Positions 4,784 through 13,861 of a stretch of 64,000 nucleotides of DNA are shown here, piece by piece. Under the pieces are notes generated by a model, which saw only the letters and a list, made by a program, of their open reading frames with translations, ran no database searches and was not told the DNA's origin. The position numbers and the translations under genes were made by a program. The DNA is from an uncultured Akkermansia sp. Lineage in GTDB: Bacteria > Verrucomicrobiota > Verrucomicrobiia > Verrucomicrobiales > Akkermansiaceae. The stretch covers positions 1 to 64,000 of the forward strand of contig CANQGG010000004.1 in assembly GCA_947601655.1 (NCBI GenBank). The letters run 5' to 3'. Position 1 is the stretch's first letter. Each line of letters begins with the position of its first letter.

Positions 4784-6385
4784 TCACTGACCGTTGTGCA
4801 GGACGGTCGGTCTGGCCTGCAGGAGTTTATCCGGGGTGTTGAGATTGTAGTGCAGACCGCGGGACTCGCGGCGACGGATGGCGCAGTCGATGATGAGGGA
4901 GGCGGTGAGGGCGAGGTTGCGCAGATCGAGAATTTCCGGCGTGATACGATAGCCCCAGTAGTATTCGTGGATTTCGCGATTGATGTTGCGCAGGCGGGCA
5001 GCGGCGCGCTGCAAGCGATGATCCGTGCGGACGATGCTTACGTAGTCGGTCATGGTGCGGCGCACCTCGTCCCAGCAATGGTAGAGGATGGCGAGGTCAT
5101 CCTGCGGCACGCGGTCGCCGTGCTTCCACTCCGGGATGGGGTAGGAATCCGTGTTGTGGATGATCGGCTGGTGGATGAGCATGGCAGCCAGGGCGCGCTT
5201 GGAGATCACCACGCATTCCAGCAGGGAATTGCTGGCGAGGCGATTGGCGCCATGCAGGCCGGTGCAGCCGCTCTCGCCGGCTACGTACAGCCCCTGCAGC
5301 GTGCTCCGACCGTTCGTGTCCGTCTTCACGCCGCCGCACTGGTAGTGCGCAGAGGGTACCACGGGGATCATGTCCTTCTGCGCATCCACGCCGTAGCTCA
5401 GGCAGGTTTCATAGATGTGGGGAAATCTCTCTGCCATGAAGCCCGCGGGCTTGTGGGTCATGTCCAGGTACATGCAGGGGTGACCAGTGTGCAGCATCTC
5501 ACTGTTGATGGCTCTGGCGACGATGTCGCGCGGCGCGAGGCTCTTGCGCGGGTCGTACTTGTGCATGAACTCCTGACCGTCCGGACCGCGCAGGATGCCG
5601 CCTTCGCCGCGCACTGCCTCAGAGATGAGGAAGGTGAGCCCCTCGCGGTCACTGCTCCCGGGGTTGTAGAAGGTGGTGGGATGAAATTGCACGAACTCCA
5701 TGTTTGCCACCTGAGCCCCTGCGCGCCAGGCCATCGCGATGCCGTCTCCCGTGGCGGTGGCGGGGTTGGTGGTGTACATGTACACTCGCCCGGCGCCACC
5801 CGTGGCCAGAAGCACGCGGTCACTGCGGTAGATTTCCACTTCGCCGGTGGCGGGGTTCAGCACGTAAGCGCCGAGCACCCGATCCTCCGTGACGCAGCCG
5901 AGCTTTGCCGTGGTGATGAGATCGATGGCGATGTGATGGTCCAGCAGGGTGATGTTCGGGTGCTTCATGGCGCACTCCAGCAGCTTGGTGCTCACCTCCA
6001 GACCGGTGGTGTCCTTTGCATGCAGGATGCGGCGCTTGCCATGGCCGCCCTCGCGTCCCAGCTCGAAAGAGCCGTCCTTCATCTGGTCGAAGTCCACCCC
6101 CCACTCCAGCAGCTCGTGAATCGCCTCCGGCGCCTCTGTCACGATGGTGCGCACAGCGGCTTCATCGCACAGACCGGCGCCGGCATCCAGGGTGTCTGCG
6201 ATGTGTTCCTCGAACGTGTCGTTCTTATCCGTGACAGCCGCAATGCCTCCCTGCGCTTTCGCAGAACTCGATACGAGCGGATCGCTTTTGCAGAGCATCG
6301 TGACCTTCCCGTGTTCCGCCGCCCGCAGAGCAAAACTTAACCCCGCTACGCCGCATCCCACCACCAGAAAATCTGTTTGTAGCAT
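4784..6385 (-). CDS. nadB: L-aspartate oxidase
   Basis: 533 residues, the usual NadB length. It oxidises L-aspartate to iminoaspartate with FAD, the first step of de novo NAD synthesis. Visible features are the N-terminal FAD motif G10-C-G-V-A-G15, the SSAKAQGGIAAV loop, EFVQFHPTTF, the GEGGILRG segment, the HYQCGG region, and GLHGANRLASNSLLE near the C-terminal end of the FAD domain, then a helical C-terminal domain. These separate NadB from succinate dehydrogenase flavoprotein. nadA and nadC are not adjacent. The start has a strong AGGAGG site 6 bp upstream. Confidence 0.95.
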   Translation of the reverse strand: MLQTDFLVVGCGVAGLSFALRAAEHGKVTMLCKSDPLVSSSAKAQGGIAAVTDKNDTFEEHIADTLDAGAGLCDEAAVRTIVTEAPEAIHELLEWGVDFDQMKDGSFELGREGGHGKRRILHAKDTTGLEVSTKLLECAMKHPNITLLDHHIAIDLITTAKLGCVTEDRVLGAYVLNPATGEVEIYRSDRVLLATGGAGRVYMYTTNPATATGDGIAMAWRAGAQVANMEFVQFHPTTFYNPGSSDREGLTFLISEAVRGEGGILRGPDGQEFMHKYDPRKSLAPRDIVARAINSEMLHTGHPCMYLDMTHKPAGFMAERFPHIYETCLSYGVDAQKDMIPVVPSAHYQCGGVKTDTNGRSTLQGLYVAGESGCTGLHGANRLASNSLLECVVISKRALAAMLIHQPIIHNTDSYPIPEWKHGDRVPQDDLAILYHCWDEVRRTMTDYVSIVRTDHRLQRAAARLRNINREIHEYYWGYRITPEILDLRNLALTASLIIDCAIRRRESRGLHYNLNTPDKLLQARPTVLHNGQ

Positions 6386-6412
6386 GTCTTGTCCTCCTGT
6401 GATAACACGGGC

Positions 6413-6442
6413 ATTCTAACACAGCCGCAGGGGAGAATTCAA
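6413..6442 (-). promoter_or_regulatory. Promoter of nadB
   Basis: On the minus strand TTGAAT (6437-6442) and TAGAAT (6413-6418) with an 18-bp spacer, followed by a ~25-nt leader carrying AGGAGG before the ATG. Confidence 0.5.
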
Positions 6443-6493
6443 GGAATGATTGACAATTTGAGACCACCGGACCCGCACGCGAAATCGGACGGG

Positions 6494-6523
6494 GAAAACG
6501 CGCCCGCCCCTGACGGGGCGGGG
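6494..6523 (-). terminator. Terminator after large ankyrin gene
   Basis: Read on the minus strand: CCCGCCCC, TCA-type loop (GTCA), GGGGCGGG (8-bp stem, 6503-6522), then CGCGTTTT. A GC-rich stem with a short U-tract, 30 bp past the stop codon. Confidence 0.6.
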
Positions 6524-6552
6524 ACGACGGGAACTCGGGAGACCCTGCGGAG

Positions 6553-9549
6553 CTAAAGCGTTACGCCTTTGCTTTCCAGAAGTTGGACGATCTTTTCGCG
6601 GTTCTGCTCCCTGGCGATTTGAAGGAGGGTTTTGCCCTCTTTGTTTTTGAGATTGGTTCTGGCGCCGGCCTCGAGGAGCTTGCCGACATCGGCATCGGCA
6701 TCCGCCGTATTCGCGAGGTGCATGGCTGCCGTATTGCCTGCGGAATCCTGGATGTTGGGGTCAGCGTTGTTGCGCAGGAGCTGCGCGAGACGGTATGAGC
6801 GTTTGCCGGGGTTCTTCGTCATGCAGACAAGCATGAGGGGTGTCACGCCGTCTTTTGACCGGGCGTTGATATCCGCCTTCGCAGCGAGGAGCGCCTGGAC
6901 GGTGGCGTTGATGTTGCCGGGATTGGTGACGAGGAAGTGCAACGGGGTCTTCCCCTCCGCGTTCCGCGCGTTGACATCGGAACCGAGAGCGATCAGCTCC
7001 CTGACGATTCTCGGAGGGAGTTTCGGGACGAGCATGGCCCTCATGAATGGGGTGTTTCCCGCTTCATCGGGGGTCGTGAGGAGGGTTTTCACCTCCGCCT
7101 GGCAGCCGCAGTCGGCAAAGGGCTTGATAAGGTCGAAGAAGTCCTTTTTCACGGCGATGGAAAGTGCGGAGTTTCCCTCATGATCGACGGCTTTCGGATC
7201 GGCCCCGGCACGCAGGAGTGAACCTACGACAACGAGGTTGTTGCCGTGGGTCAGCGCATGGATGAGGGCGTTCTTCCCCGCTTTGTCCGTGATGTCGACC
7301 CTGGCGCCCATGTTCAGGAGGGGATGGACGATGGCGGGGGAGCCGGAGCAGACCATCAGAGGAGTTTCGCCGTCCTCGTTGGTGACGTTGGGGTCGAAGC
7401 CGATGTCAACCAGCACGTGCATCGGCTCAAATTCATGGTCAATATGCAGCAGCAGGGGCTGAGCGGGATCCGCCCCGGCTGCTTTCAGGATTTCAGCCGC
7501 GCGGTGAAGGTCGTTTTTCGAATAGAAACTGGCGAGATGAGAGGAGGTGAAGCGGATGTCTGTAAAGGCGGTCGGCGGCACCTTGAGTCCGTTTTCAATC
7601 AATCTCTGCAAAGCGGCGGGCGACGCCATGCGAACGCGACCGACCATCTGCGCGCCGACGCTGCGGAGGAAGTCAGCGACAGTTTTCTGATCATCGGCAA
7701 CGGCCTGGTCCAACGCGCAAGCGCCGTCCTCCGCAACGGCGTTGACAGGCACCCCCGCATCGAGGAGGCGTTTGGCGATGGTCGTTCCGCCGGAGCAATA
7801 GTTGATAAGGCTCGTTCTGCCCTTGAAGGTGGCCAGTGGATCGGCCCCGCGATCGAGCAGAAGAAGCCCGATTTCCTCACGCAGCGCGGGCGGAAGATCG
7901 CGATTGGGGAGGAAGGTCAGGGCCTGCGGATCACAGGCGAGACCGGCGTCAAAGAGGGTGTGGAGGATTTGCAGCTGCTCCCTGTTGTAGAAGTCCGGGC
8001 GTTTGCTGCCGTCCCTTGTGATGAAGCCGAAGAGAGCCAGCTCCAGGACGCTGCCCTTCTGCATCTTCCCGTTCGGCGGGAGCTTCACGCAGGCATCCGC
8101 CCGCGCGCCGGCATCCAGGAGCGTTTTCACGGCTTCCACGCGACCTGCCCGGACAGCGTGGTGCAGGGGGGTGAAGCCGGTGGATTCCTCCGGCTTGTTC
8201 GGATCCGCCCCGGCCTCCAGGAGGAGCCGGATGATGTCGGCGCGTCCCGCCTTTGCGGCGGCATGCAGCGGGGAGATCCCGCAACGTTTTCCTTCGGGAG
8301 GTTCTGCCGCTACGTCATTCGGGTCGGCTCCCTTCGAAAGGAGGAAGCGGAGAATTTGGGGAGAGGAAAAGGAGGCTGCGACGACGGGAGGGATGCCGGC
8401 AATACTGCCCGGTTTCCTGGGTGTTCCGATCTTGTTGATGTCCGCACCGGCTTTGATGAGGGCCTCCACAGCGACGACGCTGTCCTCCCCGAAGCGGATG
8501 TAGAATGTGATGGGGTTGGCATTCTCGGGAAGGGGAGGGAGAGGAGCCCCGGCATCGACCAGGGCGCGAATCACATCGGGGTTAGCCTTGCCGAGGCACG
8601 CGCAGTAGATCAGCGTGGACGTCGCGCCCGACTTGCGATCCGTCCAGCGTTGATGAGGATCGAGGCCGGAATCCAGAAGCGCGTGGAGGGCGGCAGAGGA
8701 GGAGAGCTGCCCGATGATTTGCCCAAGCTGGTCCTGCTGCCGGAGGAGGTTCGGCTCTCGGCTGAGCACGGCGCGCATGAGATTTGTATCATCGATGGCC
8801 TCTGCGAAGAGCAGGAGCTTGAGCGAGTCTCGCGTGTCCGCACGGAATCCGAGGGCAACGGCGAGTCTCAGGAAGTCCGGGGAAATCACTCCCTCGTAGT
8901 GAGCGCCGGCTGCTTTGCGGACATCGAACCAGTGGCGGAAGAGGATGCTTGAAAACAAAACGCCCATGCCGGGGTGGTAATCAATCTCCCTCGCATTCTG
9001 ACCGCTGCGCAGCAGGGTGACGAGCATGCGCAACGAGGCGGGGGAATCGTCCCCCGTTTTTGCAACCAGTTCTGCGAGATTGTCATACGGGAGCTTTTCA
9101 AGCTCGCTTTTCTCCTCCTGACTCAACGGACGTTTGTCGGTCCGGCACAAGAGAATGGCCTCGCGAATCGATTCATCCGATGTGTAGTCGGCGGCTGTTT
9201 TTCCTTCGTTGTCTGTGATTTCCGTGGAGGCGTTCTTCGCAAGGAGCCAGGCGACGACGAGGCGGTCGTTCAATTTTGCCGCGCGCATCAGAGGGGTCAG
9301 ACCCGCTTCATCTTTTCTGCTGATTTCACTGCCTCCCCTGGCGGCGCCCAGCTGCTGCCGGAGGGTTGCATATTCCTCATTGCCCTCGCCTTTTCCTGAA
9401 AACAAAACCTCTGCTCCGGATGGGACAACAAGCGGCTGCTCATCAGCCCGAAGAACATTGGCCACCCCCAGCAGGAAGCAGCACGCGAGCGACGGAAGCA
9501 AGCTCCGCCACCCAGGAATACCCTGGATTGAGAATCTTTTTTGCATCAT
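6553..9549 (-). CDS. Large exported ankyrin-repeat protein
   Basis: 998 residues. A signal peptide (SLLPSLACCFLLGVANVLRA) follows a short basic N-terminus. Ankyrin units with TPLMRAA, TPLHHAVRAG, TPLMVCSG or TPLHFLVT cores recur from residue ~75 to the C-terminus, most separated by ~33 residues and many with LL.AGADPN turns. There is no catalytic motif. Ankyrin arrays bind proteins; an exported one of this size may act in the periplasm or outside the cell. The ATGATG start is preceded by AGGGAGGAAAG and by TTTACA-17-TAGAGA. A smaller relative lies at 34331-35200. Confidence 0.9.
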   Translation of the reverse strand: MMQKRFSIQGIPGWRSLLPSLACCFLLGVANVLRADEQPLVVPSGAEVLFSGKGEGNEEYATLRQQLGAARGGSEISRKDEAGLTPLMRAAKLNDRLVVAWLLAKNASTEITDNEGKTAADYTSDESIREAILLCRTDKRPLSQEEKSELEKLPYDNLAELVAKTGDDSPASLRMLVTLLRSGQNAREIDYHPGMGVLFSSILFRHWFDVRKAAGAHYEGVISPDFLRLAVALGFRADTRDSLKLLLFAEAIDDTNLMRAVLSREPNLLRQQDQLGQIIGQLSSSAALHALLDSGLDPHQRWTDRKSGATSTLIYCACLGKANPDVIRALVDAGAPLPPLPENANPITFYIRFGEDSVVAVEALIKAGADINKIGTPRKPGSIAGIPPVVAASFSSPQILRFLLSKGADPNDVAAEPPEGKRCGISPLHAAAKAGRADIIRLLLEAGADPNKPEESTGFTPLHHAVRAGRVEAVKTLLDAGARADACVKLPPNGKMQKGSVLELALFGFITRDGSKRPDFYNREQLQILHTLFDAGLACDPQALTFLPNRDLPPALREEIGLLLLDRGADPLATFKGRTSLINYCSGGTTIAKRLLDAGVPVNAVAEDGACALDQAVADDQKTVADFLRSVGAQMVGRVRMASPAALQRLIENGLKVPPTAFTDIRFTSSHLASFYSKNDLHRAAEILKAAGADPAQPLLLHIDHEFEPMHVLVDIGFDPNVTNEDGETPLMVCSGSPAIVHPLLNMGARVDITDKAGKNALIHALTHGNNLVVVGSLLRAGADPKAVDHEGNSALSIAVKKDFFDLIKPFADCGCQAEVKTLLTTPDEAGNTPFMRAMLVPKLPPRIVRELIALGSDVNARNAEGKTPLHFLVTNPGNINATVQALLAAKADINARSKDGVTPLMLVCMTKNPGKRSYRLAQLLRNNADPNIQDSAGNTAAMHLANTADADADVGKLLEAGARTNLKNKEGKTLLQIAREQNREKIVQLLESKGVTL

Positions 9550-9867
9550 TCTTTCCTCCCTGATTCTCTACTCTAGCACTTCCTCAATGTAAATACAAGG
9601 GGTAAACCTTCTTCAGGGGAGAAGTTTTTTTTTTTGCGTCTCCGGACAAAATGATTGAAACCGTCATAACTGATAAGCAGTATGCTGTGAACAATTTTCT
9701 GCGACAGTTCGTGAAAATACGGCAAACCGCTTGAGAAATTATCAAATTTGACGCAGAATCACCTGCCGAAAAGCCTGACGAAGAGTGAAATCTAACAGAT
9801 CATCTCGTGCAAAACCGCCCCGCGAAGAAACAGGGCGAGGAAGAAAGACGCCGGAAAAAACTCCGCG
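9550..9867. other. Intergenic region between ankyrin and nuclease-like genes
   Basis: 318 bp. It holds the ankyrin gene promoter next to 9550, an eleven-T run near 9625, an unsupported 27-codon ORF (9651-9734, plus) and the terminator at 9811-9837. Base composition is more AT-rich than the flanking genes, consistent with an insertion boundary for the 9.8-11.7 kb module. Confidence 0.5.
9811..9837 (-). terminator. Terminator after the ATPase/nuclease module
   Basis: On the minus strand CGCCC, a 12-nt loop and GGGCG (9816-9837) followed by GTTTT. Short stem; moderate support. Confidence 0.45.
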
Positions 9868-10428
9868 TTAGGGCTGCGAATGGGGGAGAATGCCGGGAAG
9901 GAAAGTCTGATTGAATTGTTCCTTTGTGAGCGATTCAGCCTTACGGAACAGCCAGCTGATAGCATTGACCTGCTTGATGGCATCCGTTCCCGACTCCTCC
10001 AGTATATGGTTTTCGATTTGTTGGTTATATACGTTCGTTGTATCATCGCGATACACGAAGATGAAACGTCCTTTTTTCTGGAGAGAAGCGAGGCTTTCGA
10101 GGAGGTGGAGATCGAGGGCCAGGAGAACGCTGGCTGTCACTTTTGACGTGAGAGAGGGTTCCTTTTTTCCGACGTTCGACAATTTTCCGTTCTTAAACTC
10201 GATAAAGTACGGCGTGTTCTGAGAGTCGATATACACTGCATCCACGGAGGGGAGAGGCTGCGCCCGGCGGACGCAAGCATGTTGCTTCGCAATTCCGTCA
10301 AAGCTGTACGCCATGAGATCAGATGTTGTCATCTCCTCATTGTGCGCAATGTCTAGGGAGGTTTGATGAAGGGGAACAAGGTAATCCTTCAGGATGACTC
10401 CGGGGGAGGTTTCGCCGCCGTTTTTCAT
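9868..10428 (-). CDS. Putative PD-(D/E)XK-type nuclease
   Basis: 186 residues, no signal peptide. The central segment contains D63 in SVDAVYID and E77-F-K79 in YFIEFKNGK, which fits the D...(D/E)xK arrangement of PD-(D/E)XK nucleases, where the Asp and Glu bind Mg2+ and the Lys supports catalysis. A helix with many Leu residues (VLLALDLHLLESLASL) and a strand (GRFIFVYRD) follow, as the fold would need. It lies 17 bp downstream of the ATPase gene on the same strand, so the two are probably co-transcribed. Function as effector or partner of the ATPase is inference; no named family was recognised. Confidence 0.5.
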   Translation of the reverse strand: MKNGGETSPGVILKDYLVPLHQTSLDIAHNEEMTTSDLMAYSFDGIAKQHACVRRAQPLPSVDAVYIDSQNTPYFIEFKNGKLSNVGKKEPSLTSKVTASVLLALDLHLLESLASLQKKGRFIFVYRDDTTNVYNQQIENHILEESGTDAIKQVNAISWLFRKAESLTKEQFNQTFLPGILPHSQP

Positions 10429-10445
10429 AGCAGAGGAAGTGTCCT

Positions 10446-11693
10446 TCAGAGGTCTGCGCGCTCCTGGGTGAGAATAGAGACAGCGTCAGCCATTCTCCGG
10501 TAGAGGATCTCCGGCGTGGCAGTCACATCTTCAAAAATGGCGCCTTCATCCGTGCTTTCAGCGTAGTAAAGCTTCAAACAGTTCTGCGTCTGGTGTTTTC
10601 CGGAGAAGGTTTGTATGGCGTTCAGGAAAAAATGGCTGTGCGTGGTTACGACTGTCGTGAGATTAAAGTGCTTCTGGAGGAGCACGATGAGTTCGGCAAA
10701 ATGAAGCTGCCAGACGGGATGAAGGTGAATTTCCGGTTCGTCGAGGATGAGAATGTCTCTCTCCCTGAGTATGGAGTTCTCAAGGAGGAGTTTGAGCAGG
10801 ACGAATGCCTTCAGCCCGGAGGAGAGGTTGTTCAGCAGAACAGGCTTCTCAAATTGAGTTTGCCGCAGAACAAGTTCGCCATTGGCCAATTCGAGCTTGC
10901 CGTCGACAATGTGCCTGAGTTCCTCATAGACATGGGCAAGCTTTTCGTCCTGCATGGAGCGCAGAAGCACATTCTCCCCCTTCATTTCACCGGGAGAAGC
11001 TCCGGCAATCAGAGATGCCATATAGCGACTGGCCGTATTGGCAGGGAATTCCCCGTTGACGCCATCGATAATAACGGGATTATTGTAAAAAAAGGCCTTG
11101 TTGAGCAGCGTGATGCCGGCGTCCAGTTGCTCGAGCCTATCTCCGGAGAAGGAAATGCGGATTGCGTCCTGCTTGATTTTGAGGGAGAGCTGAGCCTTGG
11201 ATTCCGGGGAAATGAGGGAGTTGATCTGCCCGTTGAAGACCTGACGAAAAGAATCCTGAACGAGTTGACCCACAATTTTTTCCCGGGGCCACTGCATGAC
11301 GGTGTCGAGTGAGTTTTTCGCACCGCTCGCAACGGTCGCCTCAGCTTCCGCAGGCAATGCGATCTTCAGCCCGGTGAGGAAAGGGATGAACTCGCTTAAA
11401 TGCTGGACGTCATCGATGCATTGGGTGGCAAAATTGAAGAGTCGACCATAATGCGAAGGCGCGAACGTGACGTTTTTCTGCTCCCGAAGAAGCCCGGCAA
11501 GACCTAATGCAAAGGCTTGACTACGCGCGTCCTTCACCTTGCTTTCGATATCATGAAGAGCATAGAAGGCGGAAAACAACGCCTTGCCGATAGTGCTCTT
11601 GCCGGTATTGTTGTCCCCTCCGATGACGGTTATGCCGTCAATGACAATATCAGCCTTCCTGACAAAGGCGAAATTCTGGAGTTCTAATCTCAT
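10446..11693 (-). CDS. ABC-type AAA ATPase (RecF/OLD-like)
   Basis: 415 residues with the layout of AAA_15/AAA_21-type ATPases: Walker A GGDNNTGKST (residues ~25-34), a long helical insertion, an LSSG signature in the second half (NLSSGLKAF), Walker B ILILDEPEIHLHP and a switch histidine in VTTHSHFF. Such soluble SMC/RecF-like ATPases are found in DNA repair (RecF) and in many defence modules (OLD, Gabija, retron and Septu-type), usually with a nuclease partner. No TOPRIM domain is fused here. The gene leads a two-gene unit with the nuclease-like protein at 9868-10428, sitting between an ankyrin gene and secY. Confidence 0.8.
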   Translation of the reverse strand: MRLELQNFAFVRKADIVIDGITVIGGDNNTGKSTIGKALFSAFYALHDIESKVKDARSQAFALGLAGLLREQKNVTFAPSHYGRLFNFATQCIDDVQHLSEFIPFLTGLKIALPAEAEATVASGAKNSLDTVMQWPREKIVGQLVQDSFRQVFNGQINSLISPESKAQLSLKIKQDAIRISFSGDRLEQLDAGITLLNKAFFYNNPVIIDGVNGEFPANTASRYMASLIAGASPGEMKGENVLLRSMQDEKLAHVYEELRHIVDGKLELANGELVLRQTQFEKPVLLNNLSSGLKAFVLLKLLLENSILRERDILILDEPEIHLHPVWQLHFAELIVLLQKHFNLTTVVTTHSHFFLNAIQTFSGKHQTQNCLKLYYAESTDEGAIFEDVTATPEILYRRMADAVSILTQERADL

Positions 11694-11776
11694 AAAAAGA
11701 CGGGAAGGAGACTAGCACAAATTTCCGACGTTAGCAAGATGGATTTGTCCTGCAAACCAAGATCTCGTCGGTCCAT

Positions 11777-13255
11777 TTACGGCATAATGATGATGAGGCA
11801 GGCGAGCACAGCCAAGGCAATGAGCACCCAGAGGATAACGATGCCCTTGCTCTCTGCCGGAGCGCCGGTGCCTTGCAGATGCGAATAGCGCCCGCGCAGA
11901 CGACCCTTCTTCATGAAGCCGTCGTAATTCTTCTGCAACAGCGTGGCTTCCACCTGGCGCATCATATCCAGCAGCACACCGACTAAGATGAGCAGGGAAG
12001 TGCCGCCGAAGAACTGTGTCACCACATGCGGCAGGGAGCCGAACACGGAAAGCAGGCTGGGCAGGAAGTAGATGAGCGTAAGGAAGAGAGAGCCGGCAAA
12101 GGTGAGCCGGGTCATGGTGAGGTCCAGGAAAGTGGCAGTGGGCGGACCGGGACGCACGCCTGGGATATAGTTGCCGGAGCGTTTGAGGTCCTCTGCAATC
12201 TGCTGGGGTTGGAACATGGTAGCCACCCAGAAGAAGGAGAAGAAGAAGATCATGAACGAGGAGATCAGGTAATACCAGATGTCACTCGGCGAAAGAATGG
12301 CAGAGACGATGGCGCCCACGAAAGTGTCTCCGGGGAAAATCTGCTGGGCGATCATGCCCGGGAGGGCGAGGATGGCCGTGGCGAAGATGACGGGCATCAC
12401 GCCGGAGTAGTTGAGCTTGAGAGGCAGGTAGGTGGTGCCGCCCTGGGTCATTTTTCCGCGACCGATGACGCGTTTTGCAGCCTGCACCGGGATGCGCCGC
12501 TGCGCCTGGCTCACAGTGACAACCAGCGCTACCACCAGGACCATGAAGAGAATGAGCGCCACGAGGGCGAGAGAGCCCAGCGGGTTAATCTCCGTGCCGC
12601 CGCGCATCACGCAGGTCTTCCACGCCAGGGAGAAGGCGCCGGGCAGGGCGGAGATGATATTCACCGAGATGATGAGAGAGATGCCATTGCCCACGCCGCG
12701 CTCAGTGATCTGGTCACCGATCCACATGAGGAACATGGTGCCGGTGACGATGATGAAGATGGTGGTGATGGTGAAGATCCACCCCGGGTGCATGACGAGG
12801 TTGCTCACATCCAGCCCGATGGAGGAGGGATTCTCCAGCGTGCGGGTGAGCAGGTACCCCTGCACGACGGCGATAATGATGGCGAGGATGCGCGTGTAGC
12901 GCGTCATCTTCTGGCGGCCGCCCTCCTCCTGCAGCATCTTCTTCCACGAGGGGAGCACGGCTCCCGTCAGCTGGGTCATAATGGAGGCGGAGATGTAGGG
13001 CATGATGCCGAGGGCGAAGATGCCGCATTGCTGCAAACCGCCGCCGGAAAAGATGGTGAGGATGGCGCCGAGGGCTCCGAACACGCCACCGCCCTCCGCC
13101 GCCTGCTCCTGGAGGTAGGTGGTGAGCGCGTGTACATCCACACCCGGAAGGGGAAGATGCACCCCGAGACGCACGACCACGATCATGGCCAGGGTAAAGA
13201 GGATGCGGCTCCGCAGCTCCGGCACGCGCATTGTGTTGGCAAAGGCAGCTAACAT
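11777..13255 (-). CDS. secY: Protein translocase subunit SecY
   Basis: 492 residues with ten predicted membrane helices: the channel subunit of the Sec translocon. Recognisable are the N-terminal ELRSRILFTL, the plug region, GIMPYISASIMTQLTG, GNGISLII and the C-terminal YDGFMKKG cytoplasmic loop. It is slightly longer than E. coli SecY because of loops and an extended C-terminus. It is the last gene of the ribosomal cluster; the adk, map, infA, rpmJ and rpsM genes that often follow are not here (adk is 31 kb away). ATG at 13231 is an alternative start. Confidence 0.95.
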   Translation of the reverse strand: MLAAFANTMRVPELRSRILFTLAMIVVVRLGVHLPLPGVDVHALTTYLQEQAAEGGGVFGALGAILTIFSGGGLQQCGIFALGIMPYISASIMTQLTGAVLPSWKKMLQEEGGRQKMTRYTRILAIIIAVVQGYLLTRTLENPSSIGLDVSNLVMHPGWIFTITTIFIIVTGTMFLMWIGDQITERGVGNGISLIISVNIISALPGAFSLAWKTCVMRGGTEINPLGSLALVALILFMVLVVALVVTVSQAQRRIPVQAAKRVIGRGKMTQGGTTYLPLKLNYSGVMPVIFATAILALPGMIAQQIFPGDTFVGAIVSAILSPSDIWYYLISSFMIFFFSFFWVATMFQPQQIAEDLKRSGNYIPGVRPGPPTATFLDLTMTRLTFAGSLFLTLIYFLPSLLSVFGSLPHVVTQFFGGTSLLILVGVLLDMMRQVEATLLQKNYDGFMKKGRLRGRYSHLQGTGAPAESKGIVILWVLIALAVLACLIIIMP

Positions 13256-13356
13256 GGTGTTCGGTTCGAGAGAATAGTCAGATTAAGCGCACCACGCGGG
13301 GCAGAAGAGGCGCCATGCGCACCCGATTCTGCCGCCGCGCGGGATAAAACGTGCAT

Positions 13357-13821
13357 TCAGTTTTTGCTTTCGGAGAGCACGGTGAGGCTTCCGCCGACGG
13401 CGGTCACCTTCTTCTTTGCGGCTTCGCTCGCAAAATCCACGGAAATCGTGAGGGCTTTGCTCAGCTCGCCCTGCGCCAGCAGTTTCACTGCATCGCAGAC
13501 GCCTTTTACCAGACCTGCGGCACGCAGCTCCGCCTCTGTCACAGCAGCGCCTGCTTCAAAGAAGGCCTCCAGCTGGTTGAGGTTGACAATGGCGATGTTA
13601 TCGCGGAAACGAGCATTGCTGAAGCCCTTCTTCGGCAAGCGACGATGCAGGGGCATCTGACCGCCTTCAAAGCCGGGGCGAATTGAGCCGCCGGAACGGG
13701 CTTTCTGTCCCTTGTTGCCCTTGCCGCAGGTTTTGCCAAGGCCGGAACTCTCGCCGTTGCCAAGGCGCTTTTTGCGGTGTTTGGCACCGGGATTTGGCTT
13801 GAGATTGTTCAGAGTCAACAT
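13357..13821 (-). CDS. rplO: 50S ribosomal protein L15
   Basis: 154 residues. N-terminal LNNLKPNPGAKHRKKRLGNGESSGLGKTCGKGNKGQ-type glycine/lysine-rich segment followed by GFEGGQMPLHRRLPKKGF, diagnostic of L15. It follows rpsE directly: no rpmD (L30) gene lies between them, although that is the common order. L30 is missing in several bacterial lineages. Confidence 0.95.
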   Translation of the reverse strand: MLTLNNLKPNPGAKHRKKRLGNGESSGLGKTCGKGNKGQKARSGGSIRPGFEGGQMPLHRRLPKKGFSNARFRDNIAIVNLNQLEAFFEAGAAVTEAELRAAGLVKGVCDAVKLLAQGELSKALTISVDFASEAAKKKVTAVGGSLTVLSESKN

Positions 13822-13861
13822 GGTTGTGATAATAAACTCAGGGGTTCACAAAAACAGGAGA

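Noticed and set aside
9651..9734. 27-codon ORF in the ankyrin-nuclease gap
   Set aside because: No promoter, ribosome site or second copy to support it.
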